Origin: Crocinitomicaceae bacterium
GTDB lineage: Bacteria > Bacteroidota > Bacteroidia > Flavobacteriales_D > Crocinitomicaceae
Reading direction: 5' to 3'
Length of the DNA: 7,666 bases
Assembly (NCBI GenBank): GCA_024643585.1
Contig: JAHEMP010000102.1
Span: forward strand, 1-7,666
Below are positions 7,339 through 7,666 of the stretch, piece by piece. The notes beneath the pieces were generated by a model that worked only from the letters and a program-made list of their open reading frames with translations, was not told the DNA's origin and searched no databases. Each line of letters begins with the position of its first letter. The first letter of the stretch is position 1. Made by a program: the position numbers and the translations under genes.

Positions 7339-7666
7339 TTAAAATTTAAAGGATACACCCGCATTTAGCAAACCACCTTGACCTATTCCAGCCGCTAGGT
7401 TGAAGCCAATGTTATCCGTTACAAAATAGCGCAATCCAATTCCTAATTTAGCGGCAATTGGAATTAGACTTTTTATATCCTCGTCTTGAAAATTCGGATC
7501 TGTTGATTCAAATGCAAAAGACCTGCTTCCATATCCTGCGCCTAAAACCGCATAGACGTCTAAATTGTCATTGTCCACAAAGTGATAATTAAAGGTAACC
7601 ATCACACCCAATTTTTTGGTTAGATAGTCGTAATCATACGTTTTTAATATTGGGTTTCCTTGTCCA
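7339..7666 (-). CDS. Outer-membrane beta-barrel (porin-like) protein, C-terminal part; 5' end outside the window
   Basis: The frame is open from the window edge to a TAA at 7341-7339, giving about 109 residues of the C-terminus. An apparent start at 7611 is a TTG inside the gene: the frame continues upstream without a stop and its translation keeps the same character, so the true start lies beyond 7666. The visible part alternates amphipathic strands (for example LGVMVTFNYHF, YAVLGAGYGS, AAKLGIGLRYFV, GFNLAAGIG, LLNAGVSFKF) with a charged, acidic loop (STDPNFQDEDIKS). It ends in phenylalanine after alternating hydrophobics, the usual C-terminal signal for insertion by the BAM machinery. This suggests a small eight-stranded OmpA/OmpW-like or 'porin family' barrel in the outer membrane. 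The signal peptide cannot be checked. Its specific role, whether structural, adhesive or channel-forming, cannot be told. It converges on accC. Confidence 0.8.
   Translation of the reverse strand, partial: GQGNPILKTYDYDYLTKKLGVMVTFNYHFVDNDNLDVYAVLGAGYGSRSFAFESTDPNFQDEDIKSLIPIAAKLGIGLRYFVTDNIGFNLAAGIGQGGLLNAGVSFKF

Noticed and set aside
7609..7611. TTG at 7611 as the start of the outer-membrane protein gene
   Set aside because: The frame stays open to the window edge with matching character (a tyrosine-rich strand just upstream), and a start here would leave no signal peptide on an outer-membrane protein.
1..7666. Search by eye for CRISPR arrays, tRNA or rRNA genes, insertion sequences and attachment repeats
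   Set aside because: No spaced direct repeats, tRNA-like cloverleaf with CCA, transposase frames or terminal inverted repeats were noticed; the window is almost fully occupied by four ordinary genes.

Overview
The window looks like a chromosomal housekeeping segment from a member of the Bacteroidota, probably a flavobacterium-like marine or freshwater lineage. The evidence is AT-rich DNA, no Shine-Dalgarno sequences ahead of the genes, several matches to the Bacteroidota -7 promoter element TAnnTTTG at sensible distances from starts, and a very large TamB-type protein of the size usual in that phylum. The genus cannot be read from the sequence.

Layout: positions 1-112 are a short flank with no supported gene. 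On the minus strand, 113-1135 is tsaD, for the tRNA t6A37 threonylcarbamoyltransferase, starting at TTG. Only 22 bases separate it from a divergent gene on the plus strand, tamB (1158-5750, 1530 residues), an inner-membrane-anchored periplasmic protein of the AsmA/TamB group. After 39 bases comes a biotin carboxylase gene, accC (5790-7268). A strong hairpin at 7287-7320 lies between accC and a convergent minus-strand gene. Only the last 109 or so codons of that gene (7339-7666) are in the window, and they encode the end of a small outer-membrane beta-barrel protein.

The genes do not form one pathway. tsaD serves translation fidelity. tamB serves envelope assembly or lipid transport. accC makes carboxybiotin for an acyl-CoA carboxylase whose carrier and transferase subunits are not in the window. 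tamB and accC are codirectional and could share a transcript, but accC also has a candidate promoter of its own. The tsaD and tamB promoter candidates face each other inside the 5' ends of the genes, so the two genes may compete for RNA polymerase.

I found no mobile element, CRISPR array, RNA gene, defence system or other undescribed system. The most unusual points are the compact overlapping promoter arrangement, the forced TTG start of tsaD, the basic tail on TamB, and the biotin carboxylase without its usual partner genes. All are modest.
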